DNA of 64,000 nt from GCA-2686295 sp964402995. GTDB lineage: Archaea > Nanobdellota > Nanobdellia > Woesearchaeales > GCA-2686295. The notes under the pieces were generated by a model. It saw only the letters and a list, made by a program, of their open reading frames with translations. It did no database searches and was not told the DNA's origin. The stretch spans positions 9,260-73,259 of the forward strand of contig CAYOEA010000010.1 of NCBI GenBank assembly GCA_964402995.1. Reading direction: 5' to 3'. Position numbers and translations under genes: made by a program. Numbering within the stretch: the stretch's first letter is position 1; every line of letters begins with the position of its first letter. Positions 1 to 6,895 of this stretch are shown in pieces.

Positions 1-198
1 TGCTAAAGGATAATGAAAAGCACTATATGAATTATATTCACGACCTGAATCCATAAGAGGAATTCCTTTTTCAATTATATTTTTAGTAGCATAAGAACTA
101 AAACCTTCATCAATCCAAATAGATTGATCTCCAAGACCGTAAACTCTAAGAACTAATGCAAGCAATAAAATGATTATTAGAATATTTCTGATTTTCAT
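1..198 (-). CDS. GT39/PMT-like membrane glycosyltransferase, N-terminal fragment
   Basis: Reading leftward from an ATG at 198, 66 codons stay open to the window edge, so only the N-terminus is visible. It begins with a membrane segment rich in Ile and Leu, followed by an RVYGLG stretch and WIDEG. An Arg after the first helix and a 'W-DE' motif in the first external loop are typical of GT39/PMT/ArnT lipid-sugar glycosyltransferases, where the acidic pair lies in the active site. It lies downstream of nucleotide-sugar genes on the same strand, which fits surface glycan synthesis. Family level only; the catalytic core lies outside the window. Its first 60 bases occur again as a remnant at 3812-3900. 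Confidence 0.6.
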   Translation of the reverse strand, partial: MKIRNILIIILLLALVLRVYGLGDQSIWIDEGFSSYATKNIIEKGIPLMDSGREYNSYSAFHYPLA

Positions 199-229
199 TT
201 ATGATAGTTAATTATGGTAGTTATTTAAA

Positions 230-1138
230 TCAATTTCTATGAAAATACTTTGTTTGATTATTTTTAGCTATAGTTGCGCCTGTTTGTTGAATGATTTCAA
301 AAGTTTTTTTACCTTCTTTTTTTCCAAACTGATTCATAACTTCTTGATATACGCAACCCATTGCATATCGACTCATGACTCTTCCATTTGAATTAGCCCA
401 TAATAAAAACTCATTAACTTTCTTAGGTTCAAAATCAACACTATGAAGCTCTTTCTTAAATTGACTATTTTCTTCAAAACGTTTTTTAGCTTTATATGAC
501 ATTTCATCAATTTTAACTAGAAAGTCATTATCAGTTCCTCTAAGACCTAATGTATTAACATAAGTTATGCCTAATGGAATTATTGAATCAATAGAATCAA
601 CAAGATAGCCAATCTCAGGTCTTAATCTATTAACGATTGTTTTGTAAACATCTAAAACTCTTTCACCATTAACTATATCAGAATCTTCATCAACATTAGG
701 AAATCCACTAAAACCTGATATTTGGTTGAATTGATTTTTTTTAGTTCCAAATAAAAGCTTATTATCTTTAGTTAATAAGTGAACGTGAGTACTAATTGAA
801 AGAAGTTTATTTTTATTTAGTTCGTCAACTAAATGATAAAGATTTTTATCTCTATTAAATGCGTAAGTATAATTGAATCCTCTCACATCAGTATTCATAG
901 TTATAGTTCCATTATCTTCAACTACTGGTTCTTTAAGAAATAAAATAGGATTGTTAGTTACGTTTTTACCATTCTTTGATGCATTAGTTAAAGAATCTGC
1001 GACTTTTTGTTCTAATTCAGCAGGTAATTCAGGAGTATTATCTGATATTTTAACTTGAAATTTATTTTGAGAACTTTCAGAACTAAGATTAATATTTTCA
1101 GGAACGGAATACCATATTTGAATATTTGATGAATTCAT
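230..1138 (-). CDS. hypothetical protein with a degenerate Nudix-like region
   Basis: A 302-residue soluble protein without signal peptide or membrane segment. The middle (roughly residues 110-215) reads like a Nudix fold: a strand VHLLTKDNKLLFGTK, a Gly-rich turn ISGFSGFP, then a helix ending RPEIG. That ending resembles the REx2EExG end of a Nudix box, but the key glutamates are missing, so hydrolase activity is doubtful. The C-terminal 90 residues are helical and charged. It follows the UDP-sugar dehydrogenase by 43 bases on the same strand and precedes the GT39 gene by 31, so it is probably co-transcribed. A role in sugar-nucleotide metabolism is only inferred from position. Confidence 0.5.
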   Translation of the reverse strand: MNSSNIQIWYSVPENINLSSESSQNKFQVKISDNTPELPAELEQKVADSLTNASKNGKNVTNNPILFLKEPVVEDNGTITMNTDVRGFNYTYAFNRDKNLYHLVDELNKNKLLSISTHVHLLTKDNKLLFGTKKNQFNQISGFSGFPNVDEDSDIVNGERVLDVYKTIVNRLRPEIGYLVDSIDSIIPLGITYVNTLGLRGTDNDFLVKIDEMSYKAKKRFEENSQFKKELHSVDFEPKKVNEFLLWANSNGRVMSRYAMGCVYQEVMNQFGKKEGKKTFEIIQQTGATIAKNNQTKYFHRN

Positions 1139-1181
1139 ATAAAAGAGAATCTAAAGTGATTTAAAAAGATATACTGAATAA

Positions 1182-2399
1182 TTATCTTTTACCTATTCCT
1201 CTATATCTCTTAACTTTGCTTTTATCTAAGAAGTTTTTACCATCAATTACAACTTCCACTTTAGAATAATCATAATCTTTGAATTCTGTATGATTTGTAC
1301 ATACTATGATTGCATCGCATGAAAGTACTTCTTCTTTTGTAGAATTACTTTTTCCTAAAACAAAAGGATCATATATTTTTAATTTTGCGCCTTTTGTTTC
1401 TAAAATTTTAATTATTTCAAAGCTTGGACTTTCTCTTAAGTCAGAAACATTTCCTTTATATGATAATCCTAAGATTCCAATTGAAGTTCCTTTGATTGAT
1501 TTTTCAATCTCATTTAATTCTTCCATTAATATTTTAACAGTGTATTCTGGCATGGAATTATTAATTTCACGAGCAAGTGCTAAGAATGAATGTGTAAAGC
1601 CAAATTCTTTTGCTCTTTCAATTAAATAATAGGGATCAACCGGAATACAATGTCCGCCAACTCCACACGATGGATAGTGCGGCATGAATGCAAATGGTTT
1701 AGTTGCTGCGCCATTTATTACTTCAACAACATCAATTCCTAATTTGTCGAAACTTTGTGCTAATTCATTTACGAATGCAATATTTATATCTCTAAATGAG
1801 TTTTCAACAATTTTTACTGCTTCTGCAGATTTAATTGAACTCATTTTTCTAATATCTGATGTTAAAATTGAATCATAAAACTTGTAAGCTTTTTCTAAAC
1901 CTTCAGCAGTTGTGGATCCTAAAACTCTTGGAAGATTCTCAACATTCCATTTTTTATCGCCAGGGTTAATTCTTTCAGGACAATGAGCTAAGAAATATTC
2001 AGAACCATCAGTAAATTTCTCGTCGAGAATAGGTTTAACAATTTCTTCGCTAACTCCTGGGTTAATAGTTGATTCAAGAACAATTAATGCTCCAGTTTTC
2101 ATATTATCACGAACAGTTGTGACTGCGGATTTTACAGGGTTTAGATTTGGCACGTGTTTTGCGTCAACAGGGGTTGGAACACAAATACAAAAAACATCTA
2201 CGTCAGAAATATCGGAAGAATCAGTTGTAGCTTTTACTCCAGTTATATCTTTTACATCTGCAATAGTGCTTATTCCTTGATTGATTTTATCAACATTAGC
2301 TTGATTAATATCAAGGCCAATAACTTCATGACCTTTTCTAGCACAAAGTGCTGCAAGTGGTAAACCAACATATCCTAATCCTACAATGCATATTTTCAT
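1182..2399 (-). CDS. UDP-N-acetyl-hexosamine/UDP-glucose 6-dehydrogenase family (WecC/WbpA-like)
   Basis: 405 residues, the usual family length. The Rossmann start carries GLGYVGLPLA (about 7-16), the middle has EST-NPG and the Lys/Asn helix SAEAVKIVENSFRD, and the catalytic cysteine sits in GVGGHCIPVDPYYL (Cys about 251). The C-terminal NAD/UDP domain has LSYKGNVSDLRESPS. The enzyme oxidises the C6 hydroxyl of a nucleotide sugar to a carboxylate with two NAD+, in the cytoplasm. The GVGGHCIPVDP form is commoner in UDP-HexNAc dehydrogenases (WecC/WbpA) than in UDP-glucose ones, but the substrate cannot be fixed from sequence. It sits among rmlD-like and glycosyltransferase genes, consistent with acidic surface glycans. 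Confidence 0.9.
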   Translation of the reverse strand: MKICIVGLGYVGLPLAALCARKGHEVIGLDINQANVDKINQGISTIADVKDITGVKATTDSSDISDVDVFCICVPTPVDAKHVPNLNPVKSAVTTVRDNMKTGALIVLESTINPGVSEEIVKPILDEKFTDGSEYFLAHCPERINPGDKKWNVENLPRVLGSTTAEGLEKAYKFYDSILTSDIRKMSSIKSAEAVKIVENSFRDINIAFVNELAQSFDKLGIDVVEVINGAATKPFAFMPHYPSCGVGGHCIPVDPYYLIERAKEFGFTHSFLALAREINNSMPEYTVKILMEELNEIEKSIKGTSIGILGLSYKGNVSDLRESPSFEIIKILETKGAKLKIYDPFVLGKSNSTKEEVLSCDAIIVCTNHTEFKDYDYSKVEVVIDGKNFLDKSKVKRYRGIGKR

Positions 2400-2485
2400 A
2401 ATTAAACCCCTAAGTAAAAAGACTCGTTAAATATTTTATAAATCTTTCTCTAGAATGTTAATTATTTCTAGATTAATGATTATCT

Positions 2486-2536
2486 TCATTCCTCAACTCC
2501 TAAATACTCTTCCAAAGCATCTTTCCAGTTTCTCAA
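2486..2536 (-). pseudogene. remnant of the 3' end of an rmlD-like gene
   Basis: Fifty-one bases match the 3' end of the intact rmlD-like gene (3975-4025) at about 47 positions by eye. Translated leftward they give LRNWKDALEEYLGVEE and a stop, the same tail as the full gene. No upstream reading frame is attached, since the HEPN gene begins just beyond. It marks one breakpoint of a duplication or insertion. Confidence 0.8.
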
Positions 2537-2556
2537 GTCGGTCTATTTTAATTAAA

Positions 2557-3039
2557 TTACTTGCTAAGAATTTTTATTGTTTCTTTTTGCACTTTTATAA
2601 TCATTTCTTTTACTCGTTCTAATTGTTTTAAGTCAATGCTTGTTTCAATTCCATATGTTGATAACTCTCTATTCATTCTTATGGTTGGATTAATAATGTT
2701 TTTCTCTGTTTCTATCGTGTCAAATTCTAAGACTAAGCTTGTTTCAAGATCCAGTTTTTTCTCTTTGATTAGATTTAGCACAACAGTTGTTGTGCAAGAT
2801 TGATTTCTTGATTCATAACCATGTTTTGAAAGTATTGCAAGAAAGCAATGATAAATTGAATAAAATCCTATATTTAATGCCCAGTCTAGAATGTTTTGTT
2901 TTTCGAGTATTTGTACAACTTTAAAATTATATTTTGATTTCTCTAAGTGTTTATTTGCAAGGTTTATATCTGGTTTTATCTTGATTAATCTTTTCTTATC
3001 TTTTAGACACCATCTTAGTTGATTATTTATTCTTGACAT
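2557..3039 (-). CDS. HEPN-domain protein (partner of MNT nucleotidyltransferase)
   Basis: A 160-residue all-helical protein. The core helix ALNIGFYSIYHCFLAILSKH, followed by GYESRNQS, is the typical HEPN pattern. A later RELSTYGIE occupies the position of the R-x4-6-H motif of HEPN ribonucleases, with Tyr where His is usual. It overlaps the 3' end of the upstream nucleotidyltransferase gene by 13 bases, as in MNT/HEPN toxin-antitoxin modules. There the HEPN protein is an RNase toxin and MNT adenylylates it on tyrosine. The module lies between a duplicated rmlD tail and a duplicated GT39 head, which suggests recent arrival. The toxin role is inferred from the pairing. Confidence 0.7.
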   Translation of the reverse strand: MSRINNQLRWCLKDKKRLIKIKPDINLANKHLEKSKYNFKVVQILEKQNILDWALNIGFYSIYHCFLAILSKHGYESRNQSCTTTVVLNLIKEKKLDLETSLVLEFDTIETEKNIINPTIRMNRELSTYGIETSIDLKQLERVKEMIIKVQKETIKILSK

Positions 3040-3635
3040 TTTTTAATCATTTCAACATATTTTTCTGCATTATAAAAGATTAGATTCTTGCTTAATATTT
3101 CATAGAATATTTTATCATTTTTATTAAGTAAAATATCTTCTTTTGTGATATCAACATACCGTATTTTATGTTCGATTAATTGAGAATCTCTAATCTCATT
3201 TTTTATTTTATTTACTTGTGTTATTTGTTTTTTATTATAGACTAATAATACATCTATATCATTAAATTTTTTACTTTTTACTGATGAGCCAAAAATAAGT
3301 CCTAAGTCAATATTATCATTAAACTTTCTTAAATTATGTGCGATGATATTAAGCCACTCAGGAAATTTTTCTCCTTCTAATGATAATAAATATTCTATAA
3401 ATTTTATCGCCATTTTATTCTCATAGTTAAATGAGAAAAAAATTCCATTTCCAATTTCTTCTTTTTTTAGAATAATTTTTTCTACTAGTTGATTGCTTAG
3501 TTTATTTGCGTGTGCATGGTTTATTTCAAGTAATCGTCCTAATTGTCTAGGATTAAATCTATCTTTAAAATGTTTAAATAAATATTTTGCAATTTTTAGT
3601 TCGATTTTTGTGAATTGTATGTTTTTAGCATCCAT
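3027..3635 (-). CDS. MNT-type minimal nucleotidyltransferase with N-terminal helix-turn-helix
   Basis: The first 75 residues form a winged-helix-like segment (IELKIAKYLF through the RQLGRLLEINHAHANKLSNQ recognition region). A minimal nucleotidyltransferase domain follows, with IFGSSVKSKKFNDIDVLLV, the GSx-G/S...DxD motif that binds nucleotide and metal. In MNT/HEPN pairs this protein is the antitoxin, inactivating the HEPN RNase. I chose the ATG at 3635, giving 202 residues. A TATA-like TTTAAATAT lies about 25 bases ahead of it and two 17-bp repeats surround it, which fits a leaderless autoregulated transcript. A longer in-frame start at 3719 adds 28 residues upstream of that TATA box and looks less likely. 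Confidence 0.75.
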   Translation of the reverse strand: MDAKNIQFTKIELKIAKYLFKHFKDRFNPRQLGRLLEINHAHANKLSNQLVEKIILKKEEIGNGIFFSFNYENKMAIKFIEYLLSLEGEKFPEWLNIIAHNLRKFNDNIDLGLIFGSSVKSKKFNDIDVLLVYNKKQITQVNKIKNEIRDSQLIEHKIRYVDITKEDILLNKNDKIFYEILSKNLIFYNAEKYVEMIKKCQE

Positions 3636-3654
3636 TTGTATGTTTATAGCATAC
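3615..3654. promoter_or_regulatory. probable autoregulatory operator of the minus-strand MNT/HEPN module
   Basis: Two copies of TTGTATGTTTWTAGCAT lie at 3615-3631 and 3636-3652, 21 bases apart (two helical turns). The second forms the inverted repeat GTATG-N7-CATAC (3638-3654). They flank the preferred start codon at 3635, the place where a DNA-binding antitoxin would repress its own transcription. Confidence 0.5.
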
Positions 3655-3811
3655 GATATATTTAAATCTTTTGGTTTATTATTACATTGTTTCAGTTCAG
3701 CTAAATAAACTTCTGTCATGAGTTAAAATTAGAATAATTCTTTAATAAGTTCTCTTAAATATAAACCGAAAAATTTTCGAGAAAATACTTCAAGCTAAAC
3801 CTTTTTAAGTT

Positions 3812-3900
3812 AAATTCTAAGAACTAATGCAAGCAATAAAATGATTATTAGAATATGTTTAATTTTCATTTAAGATAGTTAATTATTCTATTTATTTAAA
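3812..3900 (-). pseudogene. remnant of the 5' end and upstream region of the GT39-like gene
   Basis: Eighty-nine bases match 141-229 at roughly 90% by eye, with a constant offset of 3671. Leftward from an ATG at 3869 the remnant encodes MKIKHILIIILLLALVLRI and then a stop. The intact copy instead continues into RVYGLG. The match also covers the bases upstream of the start, so the duplication included the gene junction. Confidence 0.8.
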
Positions 3901-3974
3901 AATATATGTTTGAATAATTAATTAAAGTGAAAGTAACTATTTCTAAAGATTTCTTTTACTTTAGAAACGTCCAT

Positions 3975-4892
3975 TCATTCCTCAACTCCTAAATACTCTT
4001 CCAGCGCATCTTTCCAACTTCTCAACAGATCTCTTTTATTATTATTCAATATGCCGCTTCTTAGTCTTCTTGCAGCTTGTGGATAATCTTCCTTTGTGCA
4101 AGCGACTACATTACAATCTGAATTAATTAATCTTTTAATTTTAAGTGCGAATCCGTACCTAGTTACTGATCCTGTGTTCGTTAAATGATATTTTCCAAAT
4201 GGTTGTTTTAGAATATTAACTATTGCGACTGATAAATCACTTGTGAATGTTGGATTGCCACATTGATCATTTACCACTCTAATTTCTTCTTTTTCATTCA
4301 TTAGTTTTTTCATCGTTTCTACAAAATTTCGGCCATTTTTCCCAACTAGCCATGATGTTCTTATAATATAATAATAATTCATGCCTCCAGTAATTATGTC
4401 TTCAGCTTTAGCTTTAGTGTAACCATAATAGTTAATTGGATGTTTTTTACTATCTTCATCATAAGATTGATTTTCTCCATCAAAAACCTGATCGCTGCTA
4501 ATTTGAACTAAAGATATTTTCAATTCTTTTGCAAGCCTTACCAGATTCTCCACTCCTTCTACATTGATTTTCTTACATAAGTCTTTATCTTCTTTTTCTG
4601 CTTTATCAACGTGGGTATATTCAGCACAATTAATTATGTGCGACGGTTTAAAATCTAAGATTTTTTTCGGAACATTCAAAGGTTTTTCCTTTGATGCATC
4701 AGAAAGGTTTTTTTTCTGAGCTTCAGAATCTTTTGATTCTGTCGCATCAACAGCTTTACTGTTGTTTGTTTCTTTTTTAGTAATATCAAATTCTTCTGCA
4801 TCAATTGCTAGAAATTCAATCTTTTGTTTAGTTAATTCTTTAATAAGGTCTGTTCCAAGCATACCTTCACTATCAGTTATTAGAATTTTCAT
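3975..4892 (-). CDS. dTDP-4-dehydrorhamnose reductase-like protein (RmlD family)
   Basis: A 305-residue extended short-chain dehydrogenase. It opens with MKILITDSEGMLGTDL, a somewhat degenerate NAD(P)-binding glycine motif. It has ISSDQVFDG and the catalytic YxxxK in YYGYTKAKAED, then TSWLVGKNGRNFV and NDQCGNPTFTSDL, all hallmarks of RmlD. The enzyme reduces dTDP-4-keto-rhamnose to dTDP-rhamnose for surface glycans, though related reductases use other sugars. Residues about 43-75 are a Lys/Ser/Asp/Glu-rich insertion not expected in the cofactor-binding domain. No rmlA, rmlB or rmlC lies nearby. Its 3' end is duplicated at 2486-2536. Confidence 0.8.
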   Translation of the reverse strand: MKILITDSEGMLGTDLIKELTKQKIEFLAIDAEEFDITKKETNNSKAVDATESKDSEAQKKNLSDASKEKPLNVPKKILDFKPSHIINCAEYTHVDKAEKEDKDLCKKINVEGVENLVRLAKELKISLVQISSDQVFDGENQSYDEDSKKHPINYYGYTKAKAEDIITGGMNYYYIIRTSWLVGKNGRNFVETMKKLMNEKEEIRVVNDQCGNPTFTSDLSVAIVNILKQPFGKYHLTNTGSVTRYGFALKIKRLINSDCNVVACTKEDYPQAARRLRSGILNNNKRDLLRSWKDALEEYLGVEE

Positions 4893-4988
4893 GTTTATAC
4901 CTTTAATATTTGAAAGTCATTTTATATTCTTTTTAAATGTAATTTTTATTTTATAAATCTTTCATATTTATGAATATTTATCGTAACA

Positions 4989-5020
4989 TTTTTATAACAG
5001 TTGTTATATTATTATAACAA
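4989..5020 (+). promoter_or_regulatory. TATA box overlapped by an operator of alternating TATAACA half-sites
   Basis: Half-sites TATAACA at 4993-4999, TGTTATA at 5002-5008 and TATAACA at 5013-5019 give two overlapping palindromes; TTGTTATA-TTAT-TATAACAA spans 5001-5020. They cover the probable TATA box (TTTTTATAACA, 4989-4999) and reach the first base of the MNT start codon at 5020. This is what autorepression by the encoded HTH-MNT protein would look like on a leaderless transcript. Confidence 0.6.
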
Positions 5021-5541
5021 TGTCAAATTATGAATTAATATTAGATGTATTTTTTAAAAAACCATTAGAAGAATTTGGTTTAAGAGAATTATCTAGGATA
5101 ACAAAAGTTTCACCACTTTCATTAAAGAATTATTTAAAACAAATGCAAGAAAGTGATTTAATAAAAATAAGATTTCATAAATCAACAAAACATCCAATAT
5201 ATTTAGCAAATTATAATTCTGAAGATTTTAAATTAAGAAAGAAATTAAGAACAATATTATTAATGAATGATATGGGATTAATTAAAGAATTAAATGATTT
5301 AATTTCTCCACGAACCATAATTCTATTTGGTTCTGCAAGTAGAGGAGAAGATAATGAGCATAGCGATATTGATTTATTTATTCAATCAGAACAAAAAGAA
5401 ATAAAGTTAAAAAACTATGAAATTAAATTAAATAGGAAAATTAATTTATTTTTTCAGAAATCTTTCGAGAAATTAAGCGATGAACTTAAGAACAATATAC
5501 TCAATGGAATAATAGTATCAGGTTATTTCAAGGTGTATTAA
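5020..5541 (+). CDS. MNT-type nucleotidyltransferase with N-terminal winged helix (antitoxin-like)
   Basis: 173 residues. The first 65 form a winged helix (FGLRELSRITKVSPLSLKNY). A minimal nucleotidyltransferase domain follows, with the complete motif LFGSASRGEDNEHSDIDLF. A downstream HEPN fragment starts 2 bases after the stop, so this was an MNT/HEPN module. In known modules MNT AMPylates and silences the HEPN RNase. The start at 5020 sits directly on an operator palindrome and about 25 bases after a TATA-like box, supporting a leaderless autoregulated mRNA. Because the partner is truncated, the protein may now be an orphan antitoxin or simply a repressor. Confidence 0.8.
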   Translation: MSNYELILDVFFKKPLEEFGLRELSRITKVSPLSLKNYLKQMQESDLIKIRFHKSTKHPIYLANYNSEDFKLRKKLRTILLMNDMGLIKELNDLISPRTIILFGSASRGEDNEHSDIDLFIQSEQKEIKLKNYEIKLNRKINLFFQKSFEKLSDELKNNILNGIIVSGYFKVY

Positions 5542-5543
5542 TA

Positions 5544-5822
5544 TTGTTAATAAAAATAAGTCCAGATTATGAAAGAATAAAATCGATTTCTAAGATGATT
5601 GATCATACAAAATTATTTATTCAATCAATTAATAAAGATAAATTTGTTTCAATAATTGTTCGAGAATATCATGAACTTTTAAGAGAACAAATTTCTATTA
5701 TTTTATTATTAAAAGGATATAAAACATTTGGAGAAGGTGCACACTTTGAACAAATAAGTTTTCTAAAAGAACATTTTACCCAAATCAAAAACCTCCACCT
5801 AAAGGAAGAGGTTTGTTGGTGA
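5544..5822 (+). CDS. HEPN-domain protein, C-terminally truncated
   Basis: Ninety-two residues from a TTG start 2 bases after the MNT gene. Helix IVREYHELLREQISIILLLKGYKTFGEGAH matches the first half of HEPN proteins paired with MNT. It then enters a foreign-looking tail (NLHLKEEVCW) and stops. The second HEPN half, which carries the R-x4-6-H catalytic motif, is missing. The departure point coincides with the start of a double-hairpin DNA element at about 5789, so insertion or recombination probably removed the toxin's active site. I infer the protein is not an active RNase. The family call is moderately secure from context. Confidence 0.6.
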   Translation: MLIKISPDYERIKSISKMIDHTKLFIQSINKDKFVSIIVREYHELLREQISIILLLKGYKTFGEGAHFEQISFLKEHFTQIKNLHLKEEVCW

Positions 5823-5866
5823 GAAAGTTATTCAATTCGGCTTAAAAGCCGAGGTATTGAACCAAC
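5789..5866. mobile_element. structured double-hairpin element, possibly an IS200/IS605-type end
   Basis: Two adjacent imperfect palindromes. AAACCTC (5789-5795) pairs with GAGGTTT (5808-5814) around an inner CCT/AGG. GTTGG (5815-5819), TTCAAT (5831-5836) and CGGCT (5838-5842) pair with AGCCG (5847-5851), ATTGAA (5856-5861) and CCAAC (5862-5866). It begins where the HEPN gene loses similarity. Subterminal hairpins of this kind mark the ends of IS200/IS605 elements and derived palindromic elements. No transposase gene accompanies it, so the mobile origin is inference. Confidence 0.35.
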
Positions 5867-6029
5867 TTTATCAATAAAACAATCAGAAATAAATTTAATT
5901 TTTTAATAAAAGAAATTCAGCTTAAAGGTTTTTAATAATCAATTCATTGAATAAATCTTCTTATTCGTAATCTTTTCGTTTATTCTTTTGTTTGTAAATT
6001 TAATCATCATCATGATATTTATCAATGAT

Positions 6030-6407
6030 TTAACTTTTTTTATATTTGAATTTTTTCTCATAATGTTTATGATTCATTAAATCAATTATTAAAGAAATAA
6101 TTTCTATTTCATTAGCTTTTATCGTATAGATCATTCTCCAAGCTCCAGAAAGATTTATTTTCCATAAATTATTAATGTCAAAATCATCAAGGTATTTTTT
6201 TGGAATTTTATTTTTTGGAATGTGAATTCCGTATCCTGGATTGTCTTTTAATATTCTAATTTTTTGTTTAATTGAATTAAGTAATGTTTGATTATTACTG
6301 CTTATAATTCCTTTTTTAATTTCATAATTCACTAATTTATTCAAATCATCAAATTCTATTTTAGCATTTCCAGTGATAATTACTTTAGTAGTTTTATTTT
6401 TAACCAT
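6030..6407 (-). CDS. RelE/ParE-like toxin family protein
   Basis: 125 residues, small and basic. The core LWKINLSGAWRMIYTIKANE, followed by IEIISLIIDLMNHKHYEKKF, matches the C-terminal half of RelE/YafQ-type mRNA interferases: an Arg in 'WRMIY', alternating beta strands, then an H-x-x-Y pair near the end. The N-terminal helix (DLNKLVNYEIKKGI) also fits. Such proteins cleave mRNA on the ribosome when their antitoxin is lost. It lies 57 bases downstream of a small winged-helix-like gene on the same strand, a plausible antitoxin. Toxin activity is inferred from family resemblance. Confidence 0.6.
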   Translation of the reverse strand: MVKNKTTKVIITGNAKIEFDDLNKLVNYEIKKGIISSNNQTLLNSIKQKIRILKDNPGYGIHIPKNKIPKKYLDDFDINNLWKINLSGAWRMIYTIKANEIEIISLIIDLMNHKHYEKKFKYKKS

Positions 6408-6464
6408 AATTATTTAATAAATTAGTGTTTAATAAGAATTACTTCTTTAAAATCGAAAAATTTA

Positions 6465-6722
6465 CTAAATTTCATATCCTTCATTAATAGCTTTACTTAA
6501 TTTATTGCTTGGATTATAAATCCACAGAATTCCTTTTCGTCCATCAAATATTTTGCCACTATTTTCTAAGTATTCTAAAATAATATTTAATGTTTGATGC
6601 ATTATTTTAGTGGGTAATTTTTCTTTTAATTGTTTTCTATTAATGAGGGTGTTTGTATTTTTTAAAATTTCTTCTACTTTTAATACTGTTTTTAAATTTG
6701 GATAATGTATGATTTTTTGCAT
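6465..6722 (-). CDS. small winged-helix-like protein, possible antitoxin
   Basis: Eighty-five residues with a likely winged-helix arrangement: a helix around LKTVLKVEEILKN, helix-turn-helix NRKQLKEKLPTKIMHQTLNI, then a wing GKIFDGRKGILWIYNP. The last part is very like archaeal stand-alone DNA-binding proteins that end a wing with 'GILWIY'. It is immediately upstream of the RelE-like gene and preceded by repeated AACTKATATA sites, so it could be the DNA-binding antitoxin of that pair. I do not recognise a named family, and the antitoxin role rests on position only. Confidence 0.5.
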   Translation of the reverse strand: MQKIIHYPNLKTVLKVEEILKNTNTLINRKQLKEKLPTKIMHQTLNIILEYLENSGKIFDGRKGILWIYNPSNKLSKAINEGYEI

Positions 6723-6742
6723 TTTAATTATAACCTAATATA

Positions 6743-6774
6743 AACTTATATAATTAGTTATATGAACTGATATA
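6743..6774 (-). promoter_or_regulatory. repeated operator-like sites upstream of the small wHTH/RelE-like pair
   Basis: AACTTATATA (6743-6752) and AACTGATATA (6765-6774) are direct repeats with a 22-bp period, and an inverted relative (TAGTTATAT) lies between them. They sit 20-50 bases upstream of the minus-strand start at 6722, overlapping the TATA-like sequence. Confidence 0.4.
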
Positions 6775-6837
6775 AATATTTTTTTATTTTAAATTTAAGT
6801 ATTATCTCATTTCACTCTCTAATAGCCACAGCACAAA

Positions 6838-6848
6838 CTTTATATAAC
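6838..6848 (+). promoter_or_regulatory. TATA box of the giant surface protein gene
   Basis: CTTTATATAAC is a strong archaeal TATA box. Initiation about 25 bases downstream would leave a leader of roughly 25-30 bases before the ATG at 6896. Confidence 0.5.
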
Positions 6849-6895
6849 ATTTATCTCATTCTTACTAGAACATATGTATGTAATGAGTTGTTAAC

